From: Anagrus nilaparvatae
Lineage: Eukaryota > Arthropoda > Insecta > Hymenoptera > Mymaridae
Direction: 5' to 3'
DNA length: 64,000 nt
Assembly: GCA_022575985.1 (NCBI GenBank)
Contig: JAKSXM010000231.1
Coordinates: forward strand, 6,264,501-6,328,500
Each line of letters begins with the position of its first letter. The stretch's first letter is position 1. Position numbers and translations under genes: made by a program. The notes under the pieces were generated by a model. It saw only the letters and a program-made list of their open reading frames with translations. It was not told where the DNA came from and did no database searches. Positions 36,265-49,740 of this stretch are shown piece by piece.

Positions 36265-38990
36265 AGAATATAACATTGTCAACAAACATTTTCCACATCG
36301 CGCGTATTATGCGATTCAAACTGAAAAGAAAAAAAATGCATTTTATTTTTTTACTCTACAATTTTTTTTGATCAAATGTGGCTACTGCACGTATACTCTT
36401 GAATGGCAAAAGCAAAAACACAAGGATGATAAATGTTACGCGAGCGACGCAACGAGAATTTTAATTAATGCGAAAAGCATACTTTTCTCTACATAGCGCG
36501 TGATCTAGCAACTGAAAGTTGAGTCTCGAATTTCCGGTTTTAAAGGTGCAGTCGAGAGAGTACCAAAAGGAATTTCGTTCGATTCCTGTTATAATATTCT
36601 TCTCGAATTATTATTATAATTATTTTTCATAGACTCGATTTGAATAAAGTCCGTTATGGATATAAAATTGTCATTGAATTAGAATAATTGCAAGTTTTTG
36701 GTAGAAATAATTTTCGAGTGGCTACTTGATACTCTGTAATAATTGCGTCTGTAGGCTCGCTATATCGAGCGGATTTGTTAAAAATTACAGAGTATGGCAT
36801 TTAATCGAATAGCTCTCATAAACATAAGCTATGCTTGTTTTATATATTGCAGTGTGTTGCATCGCAGATTGTGCATTTGGCATGTGTTTCGAAGTGTCGG
36901 AAAATCGCTTCGTATATCTATATATATATGTATATATTCGAGGCTATCCGTTTCCGCGCTATCGCGGATAACAATACAACGATACCAAGCGCCATTAATT
37001 GAAATTCAAACGGACATAAACATTCCCAGAGTCTGTTGTTCTGTTTTGCTTGTTTATTTCAAAGGACAACCCGTTCATTTCCTCTAGTTTTGTTCACTTT
37101 TTATAATTGAAAAAAAAACACACACACACGTATATCCAACCACTAAACGATTCATTTTTTCAATTATTTTTCGAATTAGTTTTTTATCGTTATCCAGAAA
37201 TATTGAATTACAAAACTCGTTATTATTATTAGCATATTAAATAATATCAGGTTATTCCTTGATTACAAACTTTTTCCATCTCTCTCTCAAGGCATATTAT
37301 TATCAAGTTGCACGTATGATTGAAATAGAGGAGAATTAGCTCTGTGGCTTACCGAATATACTAGTGAAACTTTGGTAAATGACTGTTTGAGTGAAAGCTG
37401 TGTTGGAAAACTTTCAATACGTGATATTTCAAGCTCCCTTTATTCATTTTAATAAAATCACGAGTTTTTGTTTAATTATTTTATTATACCATTTTTTTTC
37501 GTTTCAACTGACAAATTAAATTGATGTTTTTCTTTGTTCCATCAGTCGAGCTTTATAAATTTTCAGATGTTAACAAATGTCGGTGTTGTGTATGTGCACT
37601 TTCACTTAATAACTATGTTCAAAATTGTTATCGCCTTTAAGCAATACAAAAGTGTGTGCAAGGTATAAACTTTTGGCGTTAGATGTTCTTTATCTATAAA
37701 GTTTAAAAGCTCCTTCCTCCTTTTCCAACACGATAAACAACAAGCGTTTTTGGGTAAGAGAGGAGAGATGACTTAGGTAAAACAGAAGACTCTATATTAC
37801 GTTATATACTTTTCTTAGGAGGAAAGAATTACTTTTCAATATATAAAAGCTTAGATATTTTACCTCGAGAAAACAAATTCTCATTCTATCTTTTATATTT
37901 ACACGTCATATTCTTTCCACCTTTATCCTCGTTTATCATCATAATCTCTTATAATATAAATTAACTGACAACCATTTATACCAACACTATTTATTCAGAT
38001 TTTTTTAAATTATCCATTTTTAGTATCCTGGGTATCGCCTAGAGAAGTTCTGTCTTTTCTGGAGTTGTAACAATGGCAACACTGAAAACGCCTTTGGCGA
38101 GCATGCGAACTATGAAAATCACAAAAGGAAAGGATTAAGTAGCTTATAAGTAGTTAGTTACTAAAATAAGATTAAAAATAATTTTAGTCTCAAATTAAAA
38201 AAAAAATTTAAAAATACTCGTACAGGCGGTATCTATAGATTTTCAATGCGTAAATTGAAATAAAAAGTAATGAACGAGCTGAAAAAAGAAGATAAAAAAG
38301 ACTAGGAAACAATAGCGTTTCATTGATAAAATCATATTGTAATTCGATCCAGCTGTGCTGTAATTATTTTCCCACATAATTGTTTTCCCTCTGTTTCCAA
38401 TACACCCCATTTATGCTTAATTATTAAGATGTTAAAAAAAAGGTTATTTAGTTTTAAAAAGTTTAATGGAGAATATCTGTCACGAAATAGGTCAAAAACT
38501 AGTATTTTCAAGTGCTTTGCTAGACCAAGTGGAACAGTGTGTTATGTTTTTTGTCGGGAATACCAAAACAAATAAAAAGTCTCGAATCGATAAATAAAAA
38601 GTTTTATTTGAAAAAAAAAAAAGTTTAGCGTGTTTTTTTTTTCTTTTCTATTAAAATGTGCAAACAAAATTTATAACGGCGAGGTACTACATTAATTTCA
38701 ATGAGCTCGGTGTTCATAACGTCATTTAACAACTGTGTAAGGTGAAACTATGAGTAATAAATTATGATTATGTTGTTAAGATTAAAATTTTTTAAAAAAT
38801 ATTATTCTTTTGAGATGACTATTTAAAAAACTATTATTTTATGGAAAGCTAAATTATTTATATTGTTTTTGTTTGGTACCGTGTTTTTATTTACCAGTAC
38901 TATTTTTTTAAAAAATTTGGCTGTTAATTAAGCTTTACTTTTAGTTGAATTTTTAGTTGACGTCGTTGGTCAAAGGTAAACAATCACACA
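33389..38990. other. No gene seen; more complex segments at 34920-35500 and 36480-37100
   Basis: These two segments have balanced composition and few homopolymers (for example TTATATATAG near 35310). They may contain regulatory DNA or UTRs of an unseen gene. Open frames at 35083, 36224 and 36794 have no recognised family and no supporting splice structure. Confidence 0.35.
36233..36262. repeat. (GA)n microsatellite
   Basis: About 15 GA dinucleotides. It accounts for the ERERER start of the open frame at 36224, which is not a gene. Confidence 0.9.
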
Positions 38991-39009
38991 TAATATGAAA
39001 CTATATAGT

Positions 39010-39112
39010 TTCTGGGATCTGGGCAGATTTTAGGCAGAATTTTTCTGTCACCGGATAAAAATTTCGACTTTCAGGCAAATTTTAAAAAATTTCTGAAAGG
39101 CTGGATGAAATA
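39010..39112. repeat. Partial copy related to the 11590 foldback
   Basis: Shares GGGATCTGGGCAGATTTTAG-like sequence, GGATAAAAATTTCG and AAAAATTTCTGAAAG with one arm of 11590-12015. Only one arm is recognisable. Confidence 0.4.
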
Positions 39113-40033
39113 AGTAAATGACATCAGAATGTCTAGAAATTACATAAACTAAAGCCACTAAATTAAATAAAATAATTATTTTGGCAATATTTAAAAAATA
39201 ACATTTATTACGTTGTATATGAATAACAAAAATAAAAAAAACGAGACAAGTTGAATAGAATATTTCTCTCTTTATTCACGTATTAATTCCATACATGAAT
39301 ATGTAGCTAACGTACAATACGTCTGCAGAGAGCACATGATGAAATATTATCGTACCGTACAAAACATGGAAAGTTATGTTTTATACTAATTTATAATAGA
39401 AAAAAATTTGATTTATCAAATTATTAGTTAAGAAGTATTTCATTTTTTTTTTATTTCTTATATAAAATCTCTTTCTTTTTTGTAATTTAAATTTTGCTTT
39501 TTTAGGTTTTTTTATTGTTGCTTCGGGTGTGAATGAGAGTCTGAAATCACTGTATAGTTATTGCAGAAAATTCTTTCGTATTATTTTTCGTTTGAATAAA
39601 TAAATTAAAATTCTTAGAAAAAAGTAATTTACTTAAAATTTCATTCTGCGCGTAATACAAAATATGATCCTTGATATGGTCCAAATTTTGAAATTAAAAG
39701 AAATACTAGAGTATCCCAAAAACTGGAGTCAGTTTAGGATAATATCAAAAATTATTAATTTATTTATTGATGCTCTAAAAATTTTTAAGATACTTTATAC
39801 ATAACCTTTTAGGTGGGTTGTAAGCTTCATCGAACTTTACTTACCAAGCTATGTATAATAGCCTTATTTAAAATCAATTATATTATCTTTTATCGTGTCT
39901 ACTGACTTCAACCCCCTTGGATTTTGTTATAATGGATACTTAAAGGAGGATAAAGAGCCCTGAAAAGCAATTTAAAGCATCTGAAATAGTTTCACATAGA
40001 ATTTATTCAAATCTCTTTTGAAAGGAAGTAGGG

Positions 40034-40439
40034 GTGAGTGATTACCCGACCCGAAGCTTTGGGTCGGTCTTCGGGTATGCTTGAAAAGCAGGTACAGTTT
40101 TGAATCAGAGATTTCCCTGGATTTACGATTCCATGAAAATATTTTTCAAAATTTTTCGTTAATTTCAGCTAATAATTTATTCTGAGTCATTATTTTTATG
40201 ATTGTAATAGTTCATTTTTTACTGTTTTTCTTCTTTTTTAAGCGTAAATGAAAAATTTTCAAAATAAAAATATTAATATAATCGTAATCCCAGGGAATTT
40301 CCGAATCAAAACTGTACTTGAAGACCGCTAAAGCCTTTTGGGTATACCTGAAAACCGACCTTACCCGATCTGACCTGATCATAAAAGACCGAACTTTCAG
40401 GTCGGGTACCCGAAAATTTTCAACTACAGTCGCACTCAC
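40034..40439. mobile_element. GTGAGTG-ended foldback (about 406 bp)
   Basis: Ends GTGAGTG (40034-40040) and CACTCAC (40433-40439). The inner arms include TACAGTTTTGAATCAGAG at about 40092 and its complement near 40310, then CCCTGG / CCAGGG. Several CCCGAC / GTCGGG words lie near both ends. Relatives are at 8843-9097 and 59516-59652. No ORF of interest. Confidence 0.7.
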
Positions 40440-41666
40440 AAGAAATTCACCATATAGAGACTAGAACTGATTGGGGTGAAAATTTGCAAAATTATTAAAT
40501 ATTGTTTTCACGTTTAACAAAGCTTGATGGTTTTAAAAGGGAAAGAAATAAATGAAGCGTTTTAAGTAAGCTGTTCAGCACAAAGATAATTAAATATTAA
40601 AAACTGACGCGTCCAAAACCTTTAAATAATTTAATTATTCTTAGTGACCCACTATTGAGGTTGCTTTGAAGTGTAAATTAGCTTCTTAATCAGTAGTATA
40701 AATCAATATTTTGTAAGACGAAGTATAATTAAGTATTTTTTATTTCACAATTTAAAATTTATTTTAACAGTCTAGTATAGGTAATTTTGTTTAAATATTT
40801 AAATTTATTAAACACTTTCCCTGGATATTTTAGTGAATGTTGTTATACCTTTGTTTGATCCTAATACTATAATCTTAATCTCGGAAAATAATTATCTTAA
40901 AATTGCCAAAAGCTATGGTTCCTCATTAGCAATAACAAAATGTTCTTAATGGTCTATTTTACCTAACAAAGTATAATGTCATAAGAAAATCTTTTCCTTG
41001 ATACTATTAGTTTAACATCTCATGGAAAAAATTAGGTTTTTTACATAAAAAAAGAAGATTTTTCTACACTAGTACATAATCTTCTTTTATGATAATTATG
41101 TCTGCTAGACAGTTTTTGGTGTAGCTGCTGTATCTTGAAGACATAATTACATCAGCTGTAGGAATAAAGAAAAAATTTTTGCTATGTTTAAATTGAGGAA
41201 TAAAAATGACACCTAGTAAAAACGTTAATTCTAGATATTAGTACTTTCATAGAAATAAATTAAGTACTACGTCCAAAAAGCAAAAAAATTATGGTGTTTT
41301 TTAAATTTTTTTATGTAAAAAATTTTGAAAAAAAAAATTTCGAAAAATTACGTATCAGATGGAGAAATTCTTTACAAACGATAATTCTAGATATTCGTAC
41401 TTTTATAGGAAGAAATTAAGCACTGCGTCCTAAAATAAAGAAAATTTTGGCGTTTTTTGTATTTTTTGGTGACAAAAATTGTCAAAAAATAAATTATAAG
41501 ATTCAAAATATTGAATGAAAACTAAATATCAGTACTTTCACGGGAAATGAGGTATTACATCCAAATTAAAAAAAAAAAGTACCTCGAGATTTTTTGGTAA
41601 AAAAAATTTTGAAAACAAAATTAGGTCTTAATACCATAATGGTTGTTAAATATCACCGATTACAGT

Positions 41667-41678
41667 CATACATACATG

Positions 41679-41716
<38 letters not shown>

Positions 41717-41719
41717 CAC
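41667..41719. repeat. (CATA)n then (CA)n microsatellite
   Basis: About 27 bp of CATA units followed by about 26 bp of CA dinucleotides. It directly abuts the left tip of the palindromic element at 41720. Confidence 0.9.
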
Positions 41720-42577
41720 CACGGTGACTTGGAAGCGTTTTATTATTCGATCAAAATGACAAAAAAAACCGTATGGTGGGGTGTTTTCTACACTAAAAAA
41801 TGTCTACGAATTTCCTATCCGGACCTTCTATCCAGCTACTTTAAGCGTTTGCTGTCAATATTTTCATATTTTCAATATTGTCTTGATTTTTATAATGGAT
41901 TTCCTTAAAATTCTGACCCTGAAAAACGACAAAATTCGATTTTTCTCATATAAAACGTGGTCGAATTTTTGGGGAAAAAATATACAAGATCCTCTTGTAA
42001 ATAATATTCAAAAAAACATATTTTGAAAACTGATAACCTTTTATAATGGATTTCCTCAAAATTGGGACCCTGAAACACGACAAAAATCGATTTTTCTCAT
42101 ATAAGAGGTGATCAAAAGCGAAAATTAATGATTTCATCGGATTCCTGGGGAAAAAATACTAAAGTATATTAATTGGAACATAATTTTAAACGTAATTTTA
42201 ATCCACTGGAAAAACTGAAAGTTTTAAGAAAATCCCAATTTTAAGGAGGCCAAAAAAAAACTTTCGAGAGCTATCGTGGGCTCAAAAATCGATGTTTTGG
42301 TCTAAATCCAACGAGAAACTTATTTTTTTTACTTATATTTTCGAGTTCTGCAGGCGCATTAGGAATCCTAGATACTTCGAAAAAAAAAACCAGTCTTATA
42401 AAAAATTCAAATTATCATTATTGAAATTATGAAAATATTGACAGCAAACGCTTAAAGTAGCTGGATAGAAGGTCCGGATAGAAAATTCGTAGACATTTTT
42501 TAGTGTAGAAAAGACTCTAACATACAGTTTTTTTTTGTCATTTTGATCGCATAATAAAACGCTTCCAGGTCACCGTG
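41720..42577. mobile_element. Palindromic element beside a CA repeat (about 858 bp)
   Basis: The left arm CACGGTGACTTGGAAGCG (41720) is complementary to the right tip ending CACCGTG at 42577. The arms are about 170 bp and include the words TCTATCCAGCTACTTTAAGC and CCGGACCTTCTATCC. The interior holds two direct units of about 150 bp starting near 41897 and 42047 (GGATTTCCT, ACCCTGAAA, GATTTTTCTCATATAA). No coding content. Confidence 0.75.
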
Positions 42578-43772
42578 ACACATATACAGACTTTTTTTAA
42601 AAACCGTTTTTTTAGCTTCCTGAGGTCCCAAAACGTGCTAATATGCCAAAAAATCAGAAAACAAATTTTGACCGAAAGATGAAAAAATTTTATCAAAATG
42701 AGGAACCAAAAAAATGATGAGTTGATTTCATTTATTAAATTTTATCTGATAAAGGCAACAAACTTGATTTAAACGAATGAAATGTAAAGATAATTTTTTA
42801 AAAATGAGCTTATTTAAAATTCTGGCTGCCACGCTACCGAAATTCCAGTAACGACAACCGTATTTTTTTTTCAGTGTAGCAACTTTTTACATTAAAATAT
42901 ATTTTACCTCTCGATCATGAGAAGAACCCCAAATTTTTTAAAGAAATTAATAATCTTGGTTTTGTTTTTCGTCTACCAATTTATTGACTAGTACTACTTG
43001 ATACCATTAATATTTTTCGCTTTAAAGAATTTTAAAAAGTGAAACATTAAATGTCAATCATTAAAAAACATATATAATGGCTAGGTATGAGAGATTTTTT
43101 AGTAATGAAGGAATTTTTAATTTTGCCTTTCTCATTTATAAAAAAATCAGCAATCCTATAGAACATCGGCCTTTATTCTACATCGCATTGGGAACTTTAA
43201 ATTTTAACTTTCTGTTGGAAATGAATTTAATACCGATTGAATACTTTGAAAATCTGTTTCTGATACCTACTGTTTATTTTAACAGGTCTGCTGAACTGCT
43301 ATCACTTGTCGTCTTATAAGTCAAGCAAAAAACTTCCGATTGGTTTTATTTTTCGTATGTTATTGTCATCTTTCGAAACTCTTTTGTATTACTAATTTTT
43401 CATCGCTATCGTCAATATATTAAATTCTCTTTTTTTTTCAATAAAGCCAATCTTTAAAGTCAGAGTCGGAATTAAAAATGTCCATTGGAAATAATGGCAG
43501 TATAATAAACTGATCAATATAATAAACTGATATATAATTACAGATTGTAATTTAGCATCCTAAATACGAGCATCCCAAAATGCTCTTCCCTTATCAGTAG
43601 CTTATAAGTTTTTTTCTAATACGTAAATGTGTCAAGCTTTGGCTTTTCTTTGAGGCTATGTAGCTACGTTAATTTTACTTTATTTTTAACCGTTTTATGT
43701 GAAGCTTATAACATTATATCTTTTTAAATTTATTAATAATAATTTAACATAGTCATTTTCAAATTAGGTTCG

Positions 43773-44666
43773 AGGCTATTGGTAGATAAGTATAGTGATT
43801 TGGCCCCTGTAATTAAATCGAGGCTATAAGTAGTAGCACCACTAGGCCACGGCAGGCACTTAAGAACCTAAAAAAATTCCAAATTGACATCAACAGATAA
43901 TACTCTGCACATTGGCTGAAATCATCCTTAAAGTTTCTTTTATAATCCTGGTGGGATGAAAAAAATATTCTTTAAATTTTTAGAAAATCTCCTAAAGCCC
44001 TTTCCACTTCCTATGATCCAGAAATTCAAAATCTTTTACCACCGTTTAAGAATTTTTACAGTGTAGTTGTTAAACTGATTTTTATCAATACCCCCATCCT
44101 GCAGTCCCAACCGCACTAAGCTGTTACCGACGTTTATCCGCCTCTTACTTATATTTTGGATTTTTAAATACATGAGGCGCGGATAAATGGTAATAAACTG
44201 TTCAAAATAAAAATTTTATGACAGTTATAAATCCGCGGGTAAACGGCGGTACACGATATTGAATTTTTGCATATTAGAAAGTATTTTCCCCTCTAAGAGA
44301 TCTTCTAAAAATTAAAAAATTTAATTTCTCACCCTAGGGCTATAAAAAAAATTAAAGGATTTTTTTTATGGTCAAAAAACCAATTTTCAAAAAATTCAAA
44401 ATTGCTTTCCGGGGCTTTAAAAGGGATCAAAAATTTTTCTGGGTAAGTGATGATATGTTAAGTTTTTCAGCCAATTTTCAGAGTGTTCAGAGTCTGTTCA
44501 TGTATCGGAGAAATCAAATCAAGCCTAAAAAACCATTTTTTTTTGTTAGGTTTTTGGGGGTCTGTCGTGGGCCAGAGGTCTCATTTTAACGAGAATCAGT
44601 GATGCTACTACTCAAGCTATGTTTGGTTGAGAGGGGAAAATCACTATGCTTATCCGGCAATAGCCT
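43773..44666. mobile_element. 0.9-kb foldback family, copy A
   Basis: Starts AGGCTATTGGTAGATAAG and ends CTTATCCGGCAATAGCCT. Both ends continue inward with TATAGTGATTTGGCCCC and its counterpart GGGGAAAATCACTATGC. Shared interior words with copy B (49741-50628): AACTGATTTTTAT, GGTTTTTGGG, CTGTCGTGG, CAGTGATGCTACTACT and TTTATCCGC. A 73-codon ORF at 44368 lies in the palindrome and is not considered a gene. Confidence 0.75.
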
Positions 44667-46587
44667 TTTAATTTAACAATTGTTTAAAAATGGTTTTGTT
44701 AAAAATTCTTTGACATCAATAGGTAATTGATATCTAATTTGATTTAGTTTACGAATTAAAGATATCCTTTCCTGGTCGAAGCATGGGTATGGCCAAACAA
44801 CATGTCTCAGGGTAATCACATTAAAATACAGAATCAAAAACTTTCGATCCATGTTTAGTTTCTTGCGTCTGCTAAAACGTTGACCTGTACTACTAAAAAA
44901 CTTGAAATGAAAAAATTTTTATTTATCTTCGAAAAAATGTATTCTTGGATCTTTCCTTGTAACACGATCTTAATCATTTTCTTCATAAATACTATGCTAA
45001 ACATTAACACGTCTAAAACCAATCAACTGTATAGAGTTACAAATTAAAAAGTACTCTTTGTACTCGAACCTACACCTCAAATATTTGTTAATTGATCCTC
45101 ATTACCACGAACAATGCAATTACTTCAAACCATTAAAATTTCAGTACTTACAGATCCGTCTAAAAATATTATCTCAAAAATAGATAAAAAAAATTGTAAA
45201 CCCAAAAAACGGTGTTCGAAATAAAGTAAAAAAAGTAAAACTACATTTCTATGTAAATTAATGTAGGAAAGTTACAATAGTGCTCATAGTTTTTATCGTG
45301 TATGATTTGGTTATATATAACTTTAAGATACTGGCTATAAACTTCTTTAAAATCAGATGGTAAAGTTAAGTTAAAGTAAGAAATATATTTTTTTTTGTTC
45401 AAAAAAAAAAAAGAAGAAACTATATAAATCAGATTTAAGTTAAAATAAAATAAAAATTGGATTTACTTTTTACATTTAAAGTAATGTAATAGATAAAAAT
45501 GATGAAAGTACTGTTGACGTGGAGTGGATTATTTATTCTTTGGAGTAAAGTATAGTTCTTTTTGAGGTTAGGTTTTCTTCGTTTACTAATTTATAATAAA
45601 TTTAAGTGAAAAAAATGTTCTTTTGAAAAAGAGATTATATTTCTGTTGGTAATAAATGAAAAATTCAATTAATTTTCTTTTAATGAAAAAGTCATAAATG
45701 TGAGGATTTACGGTGAATTAATAAGTGATGATAGATAACTCAAAGCTAATCTCAAAAGTAAACCTAACCTATCTCTTTTTACTCACCTTACATAGAAAAT
45801 TTTGTCAAACATTTCTTCTCTTATGTACACACAAAAAAGGAAAAAAATCTAAGGATAATGCAAAGTTAATATCTTGTGACTTAATATCCTTGAAACTTAC
45901 TGAAAAAGAATAATTTCGAAGAAAAAATTTTAATATTTGAATAATATCACGAAGCGTTAGAAAAAGGAGGTTCCAATTCACTTTTATTACCTCCTTTTTG
46001 AGATGCTCGAGTGCATCCTTTTGCTTGTTTTTTTCTAAAATAAAAGCCTTTTTTGTATATAAAAATAGGAAAATCATATAATTTTCATTGAAAACTACTA
46101 TGCTAAACTTTTTACGAGCTTGTGTTCTGTGTATCTCCCAGTATAAGCAGATTTTATTTTTTCTTTTTGTAAATTATACTTTAACGTTTTTATCTGTTAC
46201 ATTGTAGAAAAAACAAAGAATGTTCTTTTGTTTTTATAAGTTCGATTATTTTCTATATATTACTTTTTTTACAATTACTCGATAATAAATCTTCTTACTA
46301 TAAATTTTTAAAATCATATATTGAGGAAAACCAATTACTGAATTTAATTTGTTTTTTGGATATCATGTTTAAGCCTCTTTTCCAATTTTTCAAATTATTA
46401 TTGTGGTATCAGAGTGCTTACTAAAAATAAATTATTGGTTATGTACTCGTGGTGTTTTAGTGCCAAGGGATTAGATTCTATGTTTTGTTTGTTCAGACCT
46501 AATGACAACGATTTTATTATTTTCTGTACAGTAGCCACGAAAGTACGATTTTCTCGCTACTCTTGCAGAAAAATTTTATACGACCCT
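44667..46587. other. AT-rich, no gene seen
   Basis: Open frames at 45725 and 45805 overlap on opposite strands and look random. Confidence 0.5.
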
Positions 46588-46691
46588 TGTCCATAAATAA
46601 AGAATGCCCCAAATCGCAGTTTAGCATCCTCGGCTTCGCCTCGGAAGGTAATTTACGTGCGATTTGGGCCATTCTTTATTTTTCTGGACAC
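46588..46691. repeat. Short hairpin element with GC-rich tip
   Basis: A near-perfect stem (46595-46618 paired with 46658-46681; words AAATAAAGAATG and CCCAAATCGCA) surrounds a GC-rich centre CCTCGGCTTCGCCTCGG at 46628-46644. On the minus strand the centre contains GCGAAGC, known in vitro as an unusually stable DNA mini-hairpin. Likely a small MITE; no terminator or tRNA features were seen. Confidence 0.75.
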
Positions 46692-49600
46692 GAGCTGTAA
46701 ATATACTATTGCTGATTTCTGTGGAAGGGGGTAGAAAATTCATTATAATTAAAGTTAATTATGTTAATGGATGGGAGATTATAGATTGTATTAAATTATA
46801 ATACAACATAAATAAAGCTTGTTATTGGAGAGATTATGGAAACTCATTCGTTATAAAAATATACAATTTTTTCGTTTTGACTATTTTTGTATGTGGATAG
46901 TGCGGGTAGATTTGTAAGAGGAACTGAAAATTCATAATTCTGCAGTTGACGTTAACATATTTAAAAAAAATTTTTCGTTTGTGTAGGTAAATACATGGGT
47001 TTTAAAATATAATTAATATCAAATAACAAATTTAAATATGCGCTAATGAGTCGAGATTGTCAGTGTCGTGTTTACTTCGTGCTGAGGGAATTTTCAGTAT
47101 TTGGTGACAAATTTTTCGAGAAAAATGTGTAATAGACTGTTTTAATTCTTAGACTTAAAAAATGTGGATTATGTGCTGATAATTACACGTTATTTATTTT
47201 CTAAATTTGTTCATTTATTAAAAACGTATAGTAAAGAGTCGCAAATGTAAAAGTACACTTTGGAACTTAAAAATTTTGGTGATTCTAGGACATAATGGAA
47301 GAGAAGCATCGCGAAATACAAAGTGTCACCGAGTGGCCATAAAAGTCAGAATAAACTCAGGTGCAGTTATGACAAATGCATATTGAGAATAATTTTTTTT
47401 AAATTTTCAAAAAAAGTAGTAAATTTCTAGTTTAAAAAAAAAAAGCACTGTAAAATAACTAACATAAAAAAAACATAAAAAAAAAAAGGTACTACATGTA
47501 AATTAATTTGTAAAGTACAGAGATATTGTAATTGAAAAAATAATTCAAGCCTGTTGAAATAAAAAAGTGTAAGACATAAAAAGTCTAATAAATAATTAAA
47601 AACGAAGTAAATAAAAAGTATAATAAATATAATCGCTTTTATAGCATAAAAAAGTATAATAGCTCGAGGACAAAATGCTTTGTGGATTATACGTTGGAAA
47701 CAGTAGAAAAAAACTGTCATTTACAAAGGTAGCACACGTATAGAAAACCATGGGCATCCTTGATGAATCGGTATTTATATGAAGGATACAAAAAGCAGCT
47801 CAGACAATTCTATTTAAGCATGTTTGAATATTATTGTTTAAAAAAAGTGCATTTATGTTAATTTTTTTAGCAGATAATTCCGTCACGTCCACGTCGTTGA
47901 TCCTACCGAGAGTATAATCGTAAATATATTCTCATCTCGCGCTGATATCATATAAGCATCTCTGCTTCTCTACGTTTCTCTAAACTAAATGTAAATTTCT
48001 ATAAAGTTAAAGCTTATGCATATGCAGAGGATATAATGAAGTTAGGGTAATTCATCGTCTTAGGTGTTAATAATTTTTGTACAAACAGTTAGTTTAGTAT
48101 GTGGTTGAAAACCATTTTTTTTTTTTGGAATTAAATTCTTTTAATATAATATCGAGTAACCCGAGGAAACACGAGATTCGCACTATTGAATAGAATTTTT
48201 AGCCCCAAGCAATAAGAAGACGCTATAAAACTTGGAATCAATGTTTCACGTCTCGCTTTTCATTTATATTTCTACTGCCTGGAGCTTTAACTCATGTATG
48301 CTGACATTAAGCCACCTTTTTTATATTCTCGACTTTTCAAATGCATGAATCGCTAATTAACTTGACATACTTTTCGGATAGAATGTTTTATACTGTAATG
48401 TTACACAAAATTACTGTCTTTTTCTAACTGAAATATTATACTTTTATTCAGTCATTTTGGCAGAGCTTTCTGTTGGATCCTATACCATTTTTTTGTTATA
48501 CCAAAATAATAAATTATTGAAAAACATATTTATTAAGATATATTTTGACTTGCATAAATATTTTATGCACAGAAAAATTGTCTCGAAAATATACATAAAG
48601 CATTTACAATTGCTGACGGTTGCAATAAAGCGCTGACTTATCAGTTGTGCTCTGGTTCTGTATTTTTCTATCAAAAATTAATAGACTTGAAACATTTTGT
48701 GTTAACATTTTTATATTAAATGAATTTATGAATTTTACATACTTTAATTTGGTTTCAGTTTTAAATATCGCAAAGATCAAAGCAGTACTGAACAGTGTCG
48801 TATTTCATGAAATATTTTAAATTTAGTAAATTATTTTAAACTCGGGTATGGTTTACATTAAATGAGCGGCAATTACACAGCATTTTAGTACGAAGCCACG
48901 TTACATTTATCTCAGTTACTAAAATGTAAAAAAGTTTACACTTTGAAAAGAACCCCTGTTTAAAATCTTGTTTAAGAATCTACAATTAAAGTAAACAAAA
49001 GTAAACTTGTCATTTTATTCAGATACGTTACAAAAACAGATTAGTTTAATTTATGCTACTAAACTTTATTACATTAAACTTTTTACATCATTGAAAATAA
49101 AAACACTAATTTACTGTCATGTGAATACAAGAAAATAATTGCATTTACTTTTTTAAACAAATGTAAAACAGAAATATTGGAAAAATATTGATCATTTTTT
49201 TTTTATTTACTTTAAAAAAAAAATATTTTTTTAATTTACCGTATTCACCTTTTTTTTATCGTTTAAAAAAGATTACCGTACGTAGGAAATTTATATTGTT
49301 GGAATTATTTGATATCGAATGCGCAGGCAATGATAAAAATTTTCAAATGGTATATAAACAGATATTACCGGGAGGCATTTTCGAAACTAATAGAACGATA
49401 AATTTTATGTTTGAAAAATAGTAGACTGGAGTTTCTGAGAATTAAAAATTGTCCAATAATTAAGTAACTGCTGTGTGTTTAATACATATTTGGATGCTAT
49501 GGAAAAAAAGGAGTTTATACATCAAAGGTATCAGACTAATATGAAAAAAATTTTTACATCAAAGGTTCTCTTGAAGGCTATCGAATTTTTTTTTAAACCC

Positions 49601-49740
49601 ATTTTAACTCTGTTTTGCTATTAAAAAATTTTTTTTTTAATTTTTATTGTTTTTTATAGGTCAATAATCTCTTATAAATTAAGATATTTAAAAATTTGCC
49701 TAAATTTTTTTTATGAGGCCCTTAATATTTACATATGTAA
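46692..49740. other. AT-rich, no gene seen
   Basis: A slightly GC-richer patch at about 47880-48000 has no open frame of note. Confidence 0.5.

Noticed and set aside
44368..44589. 73-codon frame
   Set aside because: Inside foldback copy A; the matching part of copy B does not keep the frame.
46588..46691. Hairpin considered as a Rho-independent terminator or structured ncRNA
   Set aside because: The context is eukaryotic, the stem is A/T-rich with no promoter or known RNA motifs, and it fits a small foldback repeat better.
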